Shown: positions 1-13,786, counted from the stretch's first letter. The stretch: DNA of 64,000 bases from Drosophila miranda (GCF_003369915.1 NC_046677.1:31638913-31702912), one strand, 5' to 3'. The notes: generated from the letters alone by a model not told the origin. Translations and numbers: made by a program.

Positions 1-310
1 CCCAGGCCAAAATATTCCTGAACTTTTCTAAAATCGCGTATTTCCCCAAATGTTTTCACTTCACAGGCCATTTTCTTTTGTTTTCATCGCACAGCTGTTA
101 GATGATGATAGTTTTCGAAGTAATATAAACGGCGCTATCGATGCAACAGGTATCGATAGGACTGTTTTTGACATTCACAACGAGATTTGGGCGCAATGTT
201 TTGAAGTGCAGTGCTTTTGTATGTGTGTATGCACGTGTATGTGTATAAGGTAGTTTATTTCAATACATATTCCGTTTATTTTATTTTACTGCTGCATAGT
301 CAAGATAAAT
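1..310. other. Intergenic flank with DRE-type motif and SDR 3' end
   Basis: No coding region is seen here. A perfect TATCGATA at 151-158 and a second ATCGAT core near 137-142 match the DRE (DREF-binding) core-promoter element of Drosophila housekeeping genes. They probably serve a gene lying to the left of the window. On the minus strand, AATAAA-type poly(A) signals (TTTATT on the plus strand at 254-259 and 275-280) lie just beyond the stop codon of the dehydrogenase gene at 311, so the 3'UTR of that gene should end in this stretch. Confidence 0.5.
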
Positions 311-1463
311 CTAAATTAAGTCCGACTCCACACCACTGTCAATGTAGTCCTTCAGCATCAGACCACAATGATCGGGAAGAAGCCTCGTCCAGTTGTTGAT
401 GTGCAGCAGACAGCTAGGAATAGTTGCCTCTAGCGTGTCGGAGCGATGCGCCTCCACGATGCGCATTGCCACCTCCTTGGGATCCAGCAGACCCAGAATG
501 GATGGGAACTTTACCTTTGGATGCTTGCAAAGGCCCGTATTGGTCATGTACGGGAAGATGGTCGTGGTTTTTATCTGTCCACAAAAAGCGGGTTATTTCT
601 GAACCGAATCTCTATGTCCAATTAATTGTCCTACCATATTTTTGTATGGTCCTTCGCGTAGTTCTTCATGGAGTGCCTCCATCAGACCGCGCACTGCGAA
701 TTTGGTGGCACAGTACGGGACCAGATTTGAAAGTCCCACCACACCAGCAATCGAGGACAGAGCGATAATGTGGCCGCGATTCTTCTCCTCCATGTGGGAA
801 AGGAAGGCCTGTATTGTCCAAAACTGCGAGAACACATTCACATCGAAGACACGTTGGATCTCTTCAGCCGATTGCTGTAAAATGGGGTGCGTGGGCATGA
901 TGCCCACATTATTAACCAGCACCGATATGGGTCCGACTTCTGTCTTGACGCGATCCGCCAGTGCCTGTACCTCCTCGCGCTTCGAGACATCGCAACTGGA
1001 AGATTATATCAATATCAGAATGCGGATGCCTCTGCTTGAGTTTTGGAATACCAACATGAAGCTGTGAACATCGCCCAGATTAAGGCGCTTGGCCTTTTGG
1101 ACGGTCTGAAGGTTGTTCTTCTCATTAATGTCCACACATACCACAGTGCTGCCCAATGAGGCGTAGTGCAGGGCAAGCTCCCGACCAATTCCGTGGCCAG
1201 TGCCGGTAATCTAGAACGAAGCATTTTATACTTTTAATTAAATATGCAATAGAAAATTCGTTACATACCAGAACAACTTCCCCGCTGATATCCTTAAGAC
1301 TTTTGGGTAATACTTTCTGGATGAGCATGACAAACATTTCCAGGAAGATGCGCAAAAAAAGCAGCAGAAACTGTACAAAATCCTGCAGAACATCAAATAT
1401 TCTCTTCGATGCAGTTGTGGTGCTACAAATTATAGAACAAACAACACTCATTGTGTATTCCAT
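311..1463 (-). CDS. Short-chain dehydrogenase/reductase, 17-beta-HSD11/13-like (SDR16C type)
   Basis: Four exons on the minus strand (1463-1269, 1210-1056, 995-635, 574-311) encode about 324 residues. The first ATG is at 1463; the frame stays open upstream but without another ATG. An N-terminal hydrophobic stretch (about residues 28-52) fits the ER/lipid-droplet anchor of this family. The Rossmann cofactor motif TGTGHGIG follows at about residues 67-74. Then come NNVG (145-148), a catalytic Ser at about 198 and YCATK with Tyr211 and Lys215, so the Ser-Tyr-Lys triad is intact. Known members oxidise or reduce retinoids, steroids or lipid alcohols with NAD(P); the substrate here cannot be told. 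Intron phases agree at every join. The donor of exon 2 (GTTGGT at 1055) is the least certain, since an alternative GTATTC lies a few bases downstream. There is no operon-like neighbour. Family confidence is high, orthologue identity low. Confidence 0.88.
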
Positions 1464-4400
1464 GGCCAATAGCTCAACAATTAGTTGGGTCAACTACTAG
1501 CTCAAGTAGAAGCAAATATTTGCCAAAAGTCGAGGCTTGGCAAGCCCCGAAATGATATAATTTGTCTATTTGTATGCGGTTGCTGCATGTGCAATGTTCA
1601 AACGGTCGAATAGATTGCATTCGCCGGACTTTGCCATAGTATCACCCAGAGCACAGCACATAGCACATCGCAGCAATCATAATAAGATAATGGAAAATGT
1701 TGAGACTGATTCAAGTGTTGACTCTGGGTCTTGGCTTTTTTTGTAGAGCGCTTGGGGTTCGGTTCTCTGAGTTGAACGTTTCGCTGGGGATGCCAGCGCA
1801 ATCATGCTCTGCTCCCACATAGAATACATATTGCGACAAACACTTACTGGATAATTTCACGCTCAATCATGGCGACAGTTGGATAAGAATGGTATGGTAT
1901 TTGGGTTTGTTCCTTTTTTATCTTTTGCTCTGACAGCCCTTTGAATGCGAAGCAAAGTCAAGCAGAGCGCCCAGTGATATGTGTAATTTCTATAATGAAA
2001 AAATTATAATGATTATCAGTCACTGCTAGCTTGATTTGCCTTTTATTATTTATTATCTCTTCCGTATTTGCTGGTTTCTGCTTTGCACAATTTTTGGTTA
2101 GCTTCAGCATTGTGCAGTTTATTGTATTTATCCTTTACTTTATACAGCTGGCGGCGTAGGCGAGCGCGAAAAGCAAATGCAACATTTCCACTTTCGTTTT
2201 CGTTTCGTTTTGCCCCTAAAAATGAAAATTACGTACACTCCAATGTGGCACACACAGAGCGAGAGAGAGGACGACTCGATTACGCCTATGCATTGGCCTA
2301 TGCCCATGCCAAAATTTGCAACTAGCCAAACGGGCCACTTGGAGGTGCTCTTGGCGTATTCTCTTCGAGTCGATTCGGACTGCGCTGCGGCTGGCTGGGA
2401 CTCTCACATGGCTTGTTGCAATGGGGAAGCCAAGTGTTTGTTGCAACAACCAAAAGCCATAACCGTACAATGCACCGAGGGTTGCTTGGTTTGTTGTGAT
2501 ATTTTGGGGTTGGGAATCTATTGGGCAAACTGAACTTTAGTCAAAAGAATTGAGTTATGGATGTTATTTTTTTTGAGTTAAAATAAGCTGTTTCAGGAGA
2601 GAATGATGCTTTTTCAAAATGATGCCTTATGATAATTTTAAACAAAAACTGTGGACAAAAAGTTCAATTAAATATTTCAATTACTATTTTGAGATCGTTG
2701 GACACTATTTTAATGTTGTTCACACTTGTACATTGCCAATTTTCCACTAAAACATTGCACCACTCTAATTACAAGACTCGAAATCCCAAGATTCCTTTGC
2801 ACATATTCCGAAAACTGGAATGAAAACCAAGCTTTCGCAATACTTACACAATATCCCAAAGATCCGAAACACAGATTGTTTTCCAAGTCGAAGCCTGAGC
2901 GACCCGTTAAGTCTCGTTGCTCGCAGCAAACTGATTTTAGCGCGGGTGCTGGGAGCATACAAAGCCTTCAATTCCATCTGGCTGAGCCGAGCTGAGCGAC
3001 GGCTCCAAGAGAGAATCACTTTGGGGCATCAGAGAGCGAGAGACCGGCCACAGCCCACAGATCCTTGAGATCTAGTCGGTAAATGTGATAAATGATCATA
3101 TGTATATGGCCGTCTTTGTTTACACGTCTCCAACTCCAGGCAGATGTGACCTTCATTCAGGGTAGGGTAGGGTCCAGACTGAAACAAAAGACCGGGAAGC
3201 AACAGCTCCAACATAAGTAAACGAAGCTAAGCATGATTTACCGTTTCTTTGCTTAATGTTTTCTTTTTGTTTTTGTGTTGTTGCGGTTTTGTTGGATGAG
3301 CAAGCAAAAATCGATCTGCCGTCGGAGCCAAGTTCAAGTTCAGCAATCAAAGCCGAGACACAGAGAAAGAGAGAGAGAAAGAGTGTTGCAGTCAAAAGAA
3401 AAAAGATAAAAGAGAGAAGAGTGCGCGAGAGCGAAATATGAATTCCGTTTCTGGATATAAACTCTTTTTCAGCTCTTGTCCTTGAGGCGATAACCAGTAT
3501 TTTGTTCAGAAAGTGACTTTTACTTTGATCTGCATTACTTTACTATGCTTTAATTTTTTTGGTGTTTTTGCATACCCTTGAAGAGGGTATAACATATTTT
3601 TCACTGCAGAGAAGAAAATGTTTCCGCTTCTATTTTCATGATAATAAGCATCGACATCAGAAACAAAATATGAGTAACCATGTCAGTAGACTGACTGACT
3701 GTTCGTACATTTTTTCCTATACGTTGCACATACATATCCTCCAGAATCGGATAGCTAGGAGCTGCGACAGGAACGATTGATAAACAATTCTTTGTGCAAA
3801 AAATTTGCAAATTACCATCGACCGAAACGTCACATATTGGCAAGATGATATTGCTGTTGCTTTCTGCTATCAAAATCGCTAGCTTCCATTGGAACTATCA
3901 GTGTGCAAGGGCATCATAAGCTTCGGCTCCAGATGCTGCATATATTTTGATTTATCTTCTGATGTTGTATGTAGATAACCCTCGTTGCTGTGGGGAAGGT
4001 CATTGAAGGGTTGCCCGCATTTTCCGTTCAATTCTGTGCAATCGACGACCCGTTCACCTAATTGGTGTCAATTTTGTGTCGGGACAGTAAGTAAGTACAT
4101 AGCAGCACATGTAGTACATAGCACAGTAAAAAGCTGTCTTAGTGGACAGGGGCCCTACATTTTCGTGCTCCCAGTTGCTTAAAAATAGTTGTTCCTTGTC
4201 GATCCAATCTCATAGGAGGACACCTTAATTATGCTAGAACCCTCCCTCCTAGAGAAATACCACTGTACTTACACTTTCCGGACTGTTCATCAAATGTCAT
4301 CGCATTTAAAGGTCTGTAGAGCATAAAGCATATAGCACCCAACCCTAATCAAATTTCGAAACTTGGGTTCCCTGAGTGCCATTAAAATAATCATCGACTT

Positions 4401-6316
4401 CCACACAAATCAAAATAAACAAAGTTTCTGGTTATTATGTCCTCCCTTCTTCCCAAAAACCATCGCATTCCCTTTGGTTAATGGCCGTGTTTGTGGTCTG
4501 TGGTCTGGGGTCTAGCTTGTTGCTTAATGTTGGGGCTTTATGGCACCCTCCCGCTCCCCCCATGCCCATGCCAGTATTCTAGTACAAGTATTTTCTCCTT
4601 ATCGATATGGCGTGCATTAGCAATCAATATGACATGTCAGTCACAGGGTGACGGAGGGGGGGAATAACAGCAGGTAAAGCTAAGGCAGGGGGCTCGGAGT
4701 ACATTCATTCGTATCAGATCTGATTTGATCTGATTTCTGAAACGGGTTACTAATGTGCAATGCATACAATTTTTATGTTTCTATTTCTGAGTTAATTAAG
4801 GAGGTTCTGTACTGTCAAAGTTTGGAACAATAATGCTTACTTCAATATTTATGTGCCTAAATATATTTCCGTTGACGGTCAAAAACCAATTAAGAAGTTT
4901 CAACCGATTTAGCCAACCTTGACATTGAGATATTGCCCTCATATTAATGCATGTAGTACTCGACGTACATCACTGCATATGTACATACATATATATATAT
5001 ACACTGCAATGCATATACTAGTAGATGTTCCATTAGCTTACCTCATCTTTAATTTGAATATTTATAAAAACATTACACTTGGTATGTTCTGCTAATTGTC
5101 AACTATCAATCCGACTACTCGTCCTGCCATTAACATGCAATACAGAATCAGATGAAAATGCCGCAGATTGAATGCCCTTTCTTGTACAGAGATACATAGT
5201 TATACGTTAATTGATCACTAATAGGATCTGCAATATTTAGATATTTAAGCTTAGATTCGAAATGTGCTGAAAGATCAGCGGACTTTTTCGGAATCTACAA
5301 CACTTTTTTCAACCACAAAGATCAGTCATTCCATCCCAATTATGGTTGTTCTGATGATAGATTCTGTTTGATCGTATGGTATCTTAAAAATCGTAGAATA
5401 AAAACCCATTGTGTCCATATTCAAACGATGATAAGATCATAATCATAATCACAATACCGTGATAAATATGAGATATATATCTCTATTAAAAAAATGAATC
5501 TTTATTTCAAGTCAAAGTTCGCTGTGAGCTTTGAGCTTTGAGCTAATACGCCATTCAAAAAGTGACGCAAACGTCCTGATAAATTCGTTGGGGCTTCCCC
5601 AGGGGCTAGGGTATTTTCATTGTCCACGCATGTGGCGGCAATGCAATGTGGCAGCCCGAAAGGCGGCTTCAGTTGCCGTTGAAAAGCCAGGCGGCAAACA
5701 ACGTCAGGAAAAAACAAGCGGTAGTCAGTGGAACGGGGATACCGGATGAAGGGGAACGGGGAAAAGGAAAGCCAAAATATGTGAGTGTCTAAGGAGATAG
5801 GCAACATGGCAAGGACCTGAATATTGTTTTGTTATACTTCCTGTCTGTGTTAGTGTCTGTGCCTCTATATATTTGGGTGTGTGTGTGTGTGGGCTCGTGA
5901 TTTGTTTACCTGTCAAAATAATAAATATAACTTTTGTTTTCGTGGGGCATAAAATACGGTTGGCATTGGAACTCGATCCAAACAGCAGCGAAGCCAACCA
6001 GGGCGAAGGACTTTGGGGCGTTTGTCTAGCATGTCCTGTGCTGTGCCAAGTGCAGTGTCAAAAGTCAGGCGAAGGATAATGGCCCAGAGCCAAGACTGAC
6101 ATGAAAAATGCCCCCGACACTTGCCAGACAAATTCAAAGAGAAAAATTGAATTCTTAGACATTTCTCGTTTGCCTTACAGTATGCAACAGTTTTGGCCTC
6201 ACCAAGTTTTATATTCAGTTGACTTTTCTTTTAAATTCAAATAAATTTACAAACTCGTACTAGATCTGATCACATTACTACTCCAACAAATCACCTTGAC
6301 AGGCACGCTTCCCAGC
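1464..6316. other. Intergenic region, no gene seen
   Basis: About 4.9 kb between two genes. ORFs here are short, begin mostly at non-ATG codons, overlap on both strands and show no recognisable domain. The stretch has purine-rich GAGA-like runs (about 2255-2275 and 3361-3425), an AT repeat near 4990-5000 and a (GT)n microsatellite at about 5876-5892. A repeat-like fragment at about 3565-3860 is listed separately. Regulatory function is possible but not demonstrable by eye. Confidence 0.6.
3565..3860. repeat. Fragment of a dispersed repeat (terminal motif ATACCCTTGAAGAGGGTAT)
   Basis: The stretch opens with the palindromic motif ATACCCTTGAAGAGGGTAT (about 3571-3589), a signature that recurs at the end of interspersed repeats in Drosophila genomes. 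It continues through AT-rich non-coding sequence. No open reading frame, target-site duplication or second terminus could be identified, so the boundaries are approximate and the family is not named. Confidence 0.4.
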
Positions 6317-7324
6317 ATGCTCCAGTCACCGTCTCACCAGACATGCCAGCGCATCCTGTCCTTCATTGCTAGGATCATCTCCAGGCAGCTGAACCAGATG
6401 AGCCAGCACCGAAGGACGTCCCTTGCCCGTGCAGCCCTTGACCAGTTCAAGCCCCAGGAACTATGCCAGCGTCAAGCCTTCATCCCTCTGAAGGCGACAC
6501 CCGGCTTGATGGCCATGCAGCGGAGTCAAGTTCGGTTCGGAGAGGATTACCGCATCTATCAGCAGAACATCGATCTGGACTCCTTCTTCCGAGAGGAGCT
6601 AAAGTATGACAAAGTTTCGGATGTCTGCCTGCTCAACGATCACTTCATACTGGTGAAGATGCCCCAGTTCCAGTTCCAGCAGCCCGTAAAGGCACCAACA
6701 ACACAATCGCCTCCCCAGACGAAATCGAAGCTGCCGCGTTGCTTCAAATGCAGTCGTAGCAGTCGCGTCTCGCCCATTCTGGAGGAGTTGGAGGAGAAGC
6801 GTCCTCAAAAGAGCTGCCTGAAACCCTGGGCCAGCAGGGACATGGATGAAGTTGAAGTTTTTGATTCCACCACGACCATAACAACCATCCCAAGTGAGGC
6901 CAGCAGGAACGGCCTAGACGATATTGAGACCTTCGAATCCAGCACCACAATAACATTTCCACGTAATAGTTCTGTTCGTGCTCCTCCTGAATCTGTGATA
7001 GTAGAGCAGCCACATCTGCAGCCGCATCCGCAGCCTCCTCCAATCCCTGCTCTTCTGCAGCTGGAAGCGATTCATCCAGCAGCATCAGCCCCAGTCGTCC
7101 AGACGCCTCTTCTTAGCCGCGCTCCAATCCATTGGTTTCTGTGGCCCTTCCGGCGACGGCTCCACTCCAGACCCAAGTCCAAGCCCCCGCTGGCCGCCGT
7201 TCATAAGACGTACTTTGTGCGCTGGAGCAAACCCCCGGACACCATCTGGCAGGGCTACGGCGTGGACAGAGGCGAGAAGGAGCATAAGATGGGTCTGCGG
7301 CGCTGTCGCTCGGCAGTTTTCTGA
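6317..7324 (+). CDS. Unrecognised single-exon protein, about 335 aa
   Basis: An uninterrupted frame from the first ATG (6317) to TGA at 7322-7324. I do not recognise the family. The N-terminus (about residues 5-45) is basic with a short amphipathic stretch. A charged segment (about 75-115, DSFFREELKYDKVSDVCLL) looks folded and is followed by Gln/Pro-rich sequence. A CFKCSRSSR patch comes next, then two similar Thr-rich segments of the type EVFDSTTTITTI / ETFESSTTITF (about residues 185-220), which look like an internal duplication. After a Pro/His-rich linker the C-terminus is strongly basic and contains FLWPFRRR and YFVRWSKPPDTIWQGYG. GC-rich codon usage contrasts with the AT-rich flanks, supporting real coding. 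No transmembrane helix or signal peptide is evident. The start could lie in an upstream exon, because a CTTACAG acceptor-like site occurs at about 6174-6180. Confidence 0.72.
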   Translation: MLQSPSHQTCQRILSFIARIISRQLNQMSQHRRTSLARAALDQFKPQELCQRQAFIPLKATPGLMAMQRSQVRFGEDYRIYQQNIDLDSFFREELKYDKVSDVCLLNDHFILVKMPQFQFQQPVKAPTTQSPPQTKSKLPRCFKCSRSSRVSPILEELEEKRPQKSCLKPWASRDMDEVEVFDSTTTITTIPSEASRNGLDDIETFESSTTITFPRNSSVRAPPESVIVEQPHLQPHPQPPPIPALLQLEAIHPAASAPVVQTPLLSRAPIHWFLWPFRRRLHSRPKSKPPLAAVHKTYFVRWSKPPDTIWQGYGVDRGEKEHKMGLRRCRSAVF

Positions 7325-10300
7325 GCGAATCAATCATCAGATAAAGATAAAGATAAGATATATTTTTAAAGATTACTTTGTTAAGGGTCCAGTAATTTTC
7401 TTCTTAAAGAGCTCAGTTATAATTTTGAACAACAAAAATTAATTAATTATAATAATTATCGATATTTGAAATTATGTACAAAGGGGATCCAATGAGATCC
7501 TGAGCTCAATCTCACGCTCAATATAAGAGATCATAAATACTCGTGAGAGCATTAGAGGTTATGCAATATATTTCTAGAGCTTTATAATACATTTCCTAAT
7601 GCAAAAGATCGCATTAATTCGATGGGTTCTTGATTTCTTTACATTTATTTATTTATTATAAAAAATGGGTTTATGGGTTTTAATTTTTCAAGAAATCATT
7701 CAAATTTTGTCTAGAAATTAGAACAGATTTTTGGAGCTATATAGATTATAAAGATTAAGGATTAAGACTTAAGATTTATGACTTAAGGATAAGTAGGAAT
7801 TTATAGAGATTTAATATGGATCATATCATTATCGTTGTACGGATCTTGAGAGGTACAAGTGTATATAAAAAGTATGCAGTGAAGTAGTAGCTCATTTTTA
7901 TAAAGAGTTTAAGTTTTGCAAGTATAAATTGAGATCATGAAGGAAGGATGACATGAAAATGTTATAGAAAACGCTTTGTACATTAATTCAAGCTTAAGGA
8001 TAATTATAGTCTGTGGAGGACGGACCACGTCGAACCCTTCGAGAGCACATGTCAAACTTCAATTTCCGCATGCAAAATTAGTGCCTGCCACAAACACACA
8101 AACTTTAGCCACATTGTGGAGAGCCTCACAATAACTCCAAAAGGAAGGAAAAAGCACTACCAAGAAGGCAACAAAATGCAAACTACGTAAATTGCTGGGG
8201 CCAATCCACTGCAGATAAAGTGAAGCAGAAATGAGAGAGAAAAAAAGCAAAACTTTGACTCCTTTTTTCAATGGAATTTGCACGCGTCCGTGAAGCGTTG
8301 ATGGAGTGTATGGTGCTTCATTAGCTTCGCGCCTGCAAAAAGTCGGGCAATGTCGTTCGTTACTCCCCGGTATGGCCGCCGGATTTCTCTGCCGCGTAGT
8401 TCTACTACTAATTGCAAGAGGCCTCGACGTTTGACCATAAAAAACAACAAGTTCATGATAAAACTACAACTACTGTCTGAAAGTATGACGGTGGGGAGAC
8501 GAGGGGGCGTGGATGCAAGCCCCGTGCGCCACAATATACATAATAATAAAATAAAATTAAAACCGTCACGCCAGGCGTCAGAGGCAGAGGCAGAGCGGCA
8601 GAAAACAAAGCACCCAAAACCGTACCACAACCGAGCCCAAAGGAGCTGCCACTGAAGCTGAAGTTGCAGCACACATGTCCAGAATGAGACCCCATCCAGC
8701 CCTCTGCCCTGTGTGACTGCCACTGAGGCAGCAGGTCACCATAATGAACCATTAATATGCAAGTTCCCCTCAAAATTGGACGATAAGAACCCAAACGCTT
8801 TTCTTTTATCGAAAATCGAACTACGAACTTTGTGTATAATATTGCTCTCCATTGTGTTTTCACATTGATTGCCCCTTCTGGTCTGGTCTGTGCGGCCCGA
8901 CCTGTGCTTGTCATTAATTATAATGTCGGCATGGAGGCGAGCGAGCACATTACCATTTTGGCCAAATGTTGAGTTAGATGGCTTTGAGTTGGGCTCAGGG
9001 GATTGAGGAATTGCTTTGCTGTATGTTGGGGTATAGCAAGGGGAGGGAGTAAAACAAAAGTGAAGCACGACACCTGTTTGCTGCATCAAGGGATTTCCAC
9101 GTGGTAGTATCTGCTGTAGATTGCGGGGAATACAGATAAGTAAACTGATATGTATTTCAGTAACTTGTTCTCTTATAAACATACAGCACAGATTTAATAG
9201 TTCAGGGATTCATCCGCCTGGACTAACAGCAGCCACAGCAACAGAAAGACACTTTACTGTATGATTAATAAATACTTTAGAGAGTTACAAAATGTCTTGA
9301 TTGAATAAAGAAAAGGTTCATATTTTATTCAAAGATATGTCATGATATCGTCTTAACTCTATACTTTTCAATCTCACAATGAAGGTCATTCTTTCTTGAA
9401 GTTTCTCAGAGAGTCATGTTTATTGCATACTTTTTTTTTACTAAATACTATGTAGAAAAAACACTTTTTCTATCTGAATCAATCTAAATGTAAATCTAAC
9501 TAAATAATTCCTTTTCAATAACTTCTTTGTTATCTTTTTGTCTGGCCCATATCGCAATACAAGTTTCATTAGCCAGCATATTCGACTTGCAGCTTCAGTT
9601 AATTGGCGGAAAGTTGCATATCGGTTCCGGCCAACTGAAGTTTTTGGCACCCCGGAGTCCGGAGTGCGGTGGATGGCAGACAGAGGACACTTGCTGGGCC
9701 AAGATGCCAAAAGGAAGCTGACAAGTTGCTAACATCAGCCATAGTCCATTGGCAGCAAGAGAAGCAGCAGAAACTAAAGTCCCGCCAAGCATTCCAAATC
9801 GATTACGACTATTTTGAGAAGATCAAACAGAGAGAGCAAACTATACATATATCTTTTCCACTCTCACAACAGCAAGGTGTTTATTAATAAAACTCCAACT
9901 ATCCAAAAGAAACAGAGATGGATATACAGGACACTCATAGACAGAAGATGGAGAAAGAGAGACATCGTCGCGAAACAGACACAGAAACAGTTGGTGGTAA
10001 ACAAAGTGTTGACAATACCCAGATCTCAGAGAAGGACCGTGTCCGAGTCGTTGGCACCGACTGCGCAACGGCCTTCGGCCCGGTACGGGCAATCATCGTT
10101 AATGATGGCAATGTCCTTGTGCGCCTCAATTTGACAAATCAATTTGTGCGCTAACAGCATGCGCTCCACGGCCAGGACACGGCTGTCCCGAGCTGTCCCA
10201 CTGACTTGGACGAGGACACACAGCACAACGGCAGATCGGGGAGAAGAGAGAGGGATCACAGTACGAGTAGTTGGACCGACAGACCAAACCGAAATGTTTG

Positions 10301-13300
10301 CCAATACACAGGATGGCAACTGTTTGGATGTGTCGTGGGGTGTCTGTCACATAAATGAGTACACTACATCTAGATCTAGTCGGATCGTAGTCGGATAGAG
10401 ATTGTGATGGTTCCATCAACTTCATTCATTTGGCTGGGATGGGATGGGATCGGATCTCATTTTGCTTCCTCTAATCCTCCTTATTCCCTATTATCCTTGA
10501 CTTACAGACTTCGCACAATCTCTTCTTTCGAGCGAGATCTCTCTCTTCGGACAGAACACCTCATTAGCAAGGATTATCGCTGCAGTTTGAGAACTACCTA
10601 ACCCTCTATCGATCCTCAAATCCTACCTGACTTTGACTCCGCCTGGCTGACTGAAAGCTAAGCCTTTCTTGGCTTAACTCTTGCCAGGACGACCGACTGG
10701 GACTGGGAAAGGGGTTTGTGTCCCGGCTGAGTGCTGCGCGCGAGGACGAAGAATGACAGCAAATAAAAGTTTATGATGTCGATCGTAAAAGTGCCAGAAA
10801 CGAGTTGACCTGGTCAAGAGGCCCAGAGGTCCAGAGGGTTATGGTTTAAGGGCTGTGCGCCGTTTACTGCATTCTTCCTGGCAGCAAAGGATTATTTCCG
10901 AAATATCCTAATCCCTTAGAAAGCAGCAGAGAGAGAGAGAGTGCTACAAATCCTTTCGCAACCTTAGGACCTCGCTGCCCTCCTGGAATTGGAATTTTTG
11001 ATTCGCAAATCCATCTCGGGGTTAGTCCACCTTGCTGTCGAGTAAATATTTTGAGGTTTTGCGCTGCTTATGTCCCAGGCACCGCCTGACGATCTCTGGC
11101 CAGGAATTTTATTGGTCCATCATGTGGCAGCGCAGGTAGATAGATCAGATCTGAACCGATCCGACGTCCAGTCCAGCAACAATTAATAAAAATATTAAAT
11201 TAAATTTCATCTTGAGATTCGTTGTAAATTACTGTTTTCCCTGCCTTTGATGTTCAACACATTGTCGGCTCATTAATCACCCGGAGAAGGCAGTAGTCGC
11301 AGCGAGGGAGCGAGAGCGAGGCCACAGCCACAACCTGCTCCGTCCCTGATCTCTGGACAGCACAGAGTTGAGAGTTGAGCTCCACGACTTCCATTTTCTA
11401 CCCAGAGAAGCCCCAGAGAGAGGTTACCATCGGAGCTTTTCTTTTGCAGACACTTTGCTTAGTAATTTTGTATCGCTACCGAAAATTAATGCGTTATATT
11501 TTAGATTTAATCCATTCTCAATCGAGGCTTTCTACAGTAGCTCTCTCATGGCATCGAGTTTTCCCTGAGTCGTCCCGCTCAGTAGGTAGCGAATTAAAAA
11601 CGTAATTGGTTTATTAACCTGAAAATATGGTGCGGGGTGCTATTAAATTGGCATTAGAAGATGGCTAGGAAATGGGGCAGTCAAGGCGCAGAAGATTCCC
11701 ACACTGAGAAGAGAAACTCCAACTAGAATAATGATTTCTAATCCTGTTTTCAGATGTTTAGAAACTTAAGCAAAGAAGACACAAATGTATTGGTATCTCG
11801 GAATTACCAGCTGAAAAATGAGATAGAAAAAAATTCCATATATGGCGGACATATTCAACCGAAAAATGCAAGGCAGGAACTCCAATATTTGCACGTCTTC
11901 ATACAAAATTTAAAGCTTTCGCGGTAAGTTGGTGTTACGGATCAGGCACGTGGCAATGGCACGTCGTAGTAATGAAAGGTATCTAAATTTCATGGCTGCC
12001 GATTTAGGAAAAGAGAAGTGTAGGCTTTGATAGTGTAATACTAGGAGCTATTAGCAGAAAAAATGAACTGGTATTTTCCTACATGGTGTGGACATTGCTT
12101 TTTGTACTTTGGTGCACCTCTAAGATTTATTGATTTGATATGTGTATACCTTGAACACGAAAAGTTTGCGGAACACTGATCCATTCTAGCGTCAGGAAAG
12201 CGTTTTAAACGTAGCCTCGTCCCTACGACCTATAAGCTTACACATATATGTAACACAAATTACACATTAAGGAGAAAAAGAAATATGGAAAATATGAATT
12301 TGCATGAGATTCCACTTCCAGCACCACCAAAATATTTGTCCGCTTTACGTTAAATATCATTATGATTATACCTGCTATCGGGAGAGCAAACAGGTACTAT
12401 ATGGTATTCTTATAGATGAACAGGAATATTTATAATACATAAAGGAACATATTGTACTACGAGTATATGTAGATTCCTGTTCGGAATCAGTATTATCTTT
12501 TCTCGCTGTCTCTATAAACATCTGAATTTTGGCTGATCATTTCGCTCGTCACTTTGGTTTTTACCGATTATCAAACTTATTCTTCCCTTGAATGTAAACA
12601 ATCCCAATGTATGAATGTATGAGCCCAACATTCAAGATTCAAGATTTTATCTAAATGAGGAAGTATTTAGCCTAGACACACCAAGATCCCTGATATAAAT
12701 CAAATGGATCTCAATGAATTTTGTGCAATTTTCTCTGCTAATCTTTCGCACTGCCTTGGCTCTTTGTTTACCTGGAAAACCCCCTAAGTATAGTAAGACC
12801 TAAGTCGATTGCAAAGTCAATATTTGTTTTGCTGGCTGGTTGGGTTAGGGGTAAACAAACAGCGATTATCCGATTTTTCTGGATTAAAATAATAGAGCCA
12901 CGACCTAAGACTGTCTGAGCTGCTTCGGATTGTATCGTTCAAGGATCATTTGGAATAGTTTGGGATCGTTTTTGGGGTAATGACTTCATTAATTGCCATC
13001 ACCCAGATACGTAGGATGGCCAGTGCACGAGTTCTTGGATGAGGTGTGAATTTGAGGTAAGTCTGAAATAGGGCAATTACGAGGGATTCAATTCGGAGGA
13101 ATCGGAAGGGCAATTAACACCTTGGTTGGAGTTTGCCTCAATTCTGATAAGCGGTGAAAACTCAGGGAACACTGAAATTTTCCCGATTCCACTTTTGGAT
13201 GTCTTGTTTCTTTTTCGGAAAAACATTTGGCATTGGCACAGCTTGACATCCGAAATAGGAGTTCCGAGAGTTCTCTGCAATGATGTCCCTGCTCCCCGTA

Positions 13301-13502
13301 GAGTTTGTTGAAATCTCCCGCCAGGTCCGGGGAATGTGCAGCTACTTAAAGGCTCTAATGTGCCACAGTAATGGGCCGGCAGGATTTCCATTTCCGATTT
13401 CCTGCTGTGAACAGAAGCGTGTCAAGGCTGCTGAATGGAACACTAAGGGATTTCGAGTGTAAGGAAGGACTGCTATTATTTTTAGATAAATTAGAATATG
13501 TA
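7325..13502. other. Intergenic region downstream of paired, no gene seen
   Basis: About 6.2 kb with no supported gene. The ORFs present are under about 155 codons, lie in several frames on both strands, lack recognisable motifs and mostly start at non-ATG codons. Composition is AT-rich with GC-richer islands (about 8,340-8,720 and 10,000-10,380). It may contain regulatory DNA of prd, whose 3' end points here. No RNA gene could be recognised. Confidence 0.55.
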
Positions 13503-13508
13503 TTTATT
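13503..13508 (-). terminator. prd: Poly(A) signal candidate for prd
   Basis: AATAAA on the minus strand, about 280 bases beyond the prd stop codon (13787-13789). It is the nearest canonical signal seen downstream of the coding region, so a 3'UTR of roughly 300 bases is expected. Confidence 0.5.
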
Positions 13509-13786
13509 TTCAAGGCACTTGCTACTTATCATAGAGATCTTAGGATGGACATATATAGTACTTATACGTATACTTATTATAGGATGGACTATGATCAAGA
13601 CTTGGCTATAGAAAATTGGTGCTACTCGGGGAAGTCCTGAAGATGTTTACCATATGGAAAATGTCTCTACTTCCCCCTCCCCACATCTTCTCCCCTGTGT
13701 ATGTATGTACATCTTTGGCGACATCAATCATGGATCAGGTGACACCTGCTCCCGATCCTATACTCCTGCGATCCCCAGCTCCACTT

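Noticed and set aside
8268-8914. Two overlapping minus-strand frames of about 150 codons
   Set aside because: They occupy different frames of the same DNA, start at non-ATG codons and show no motif or codon support.
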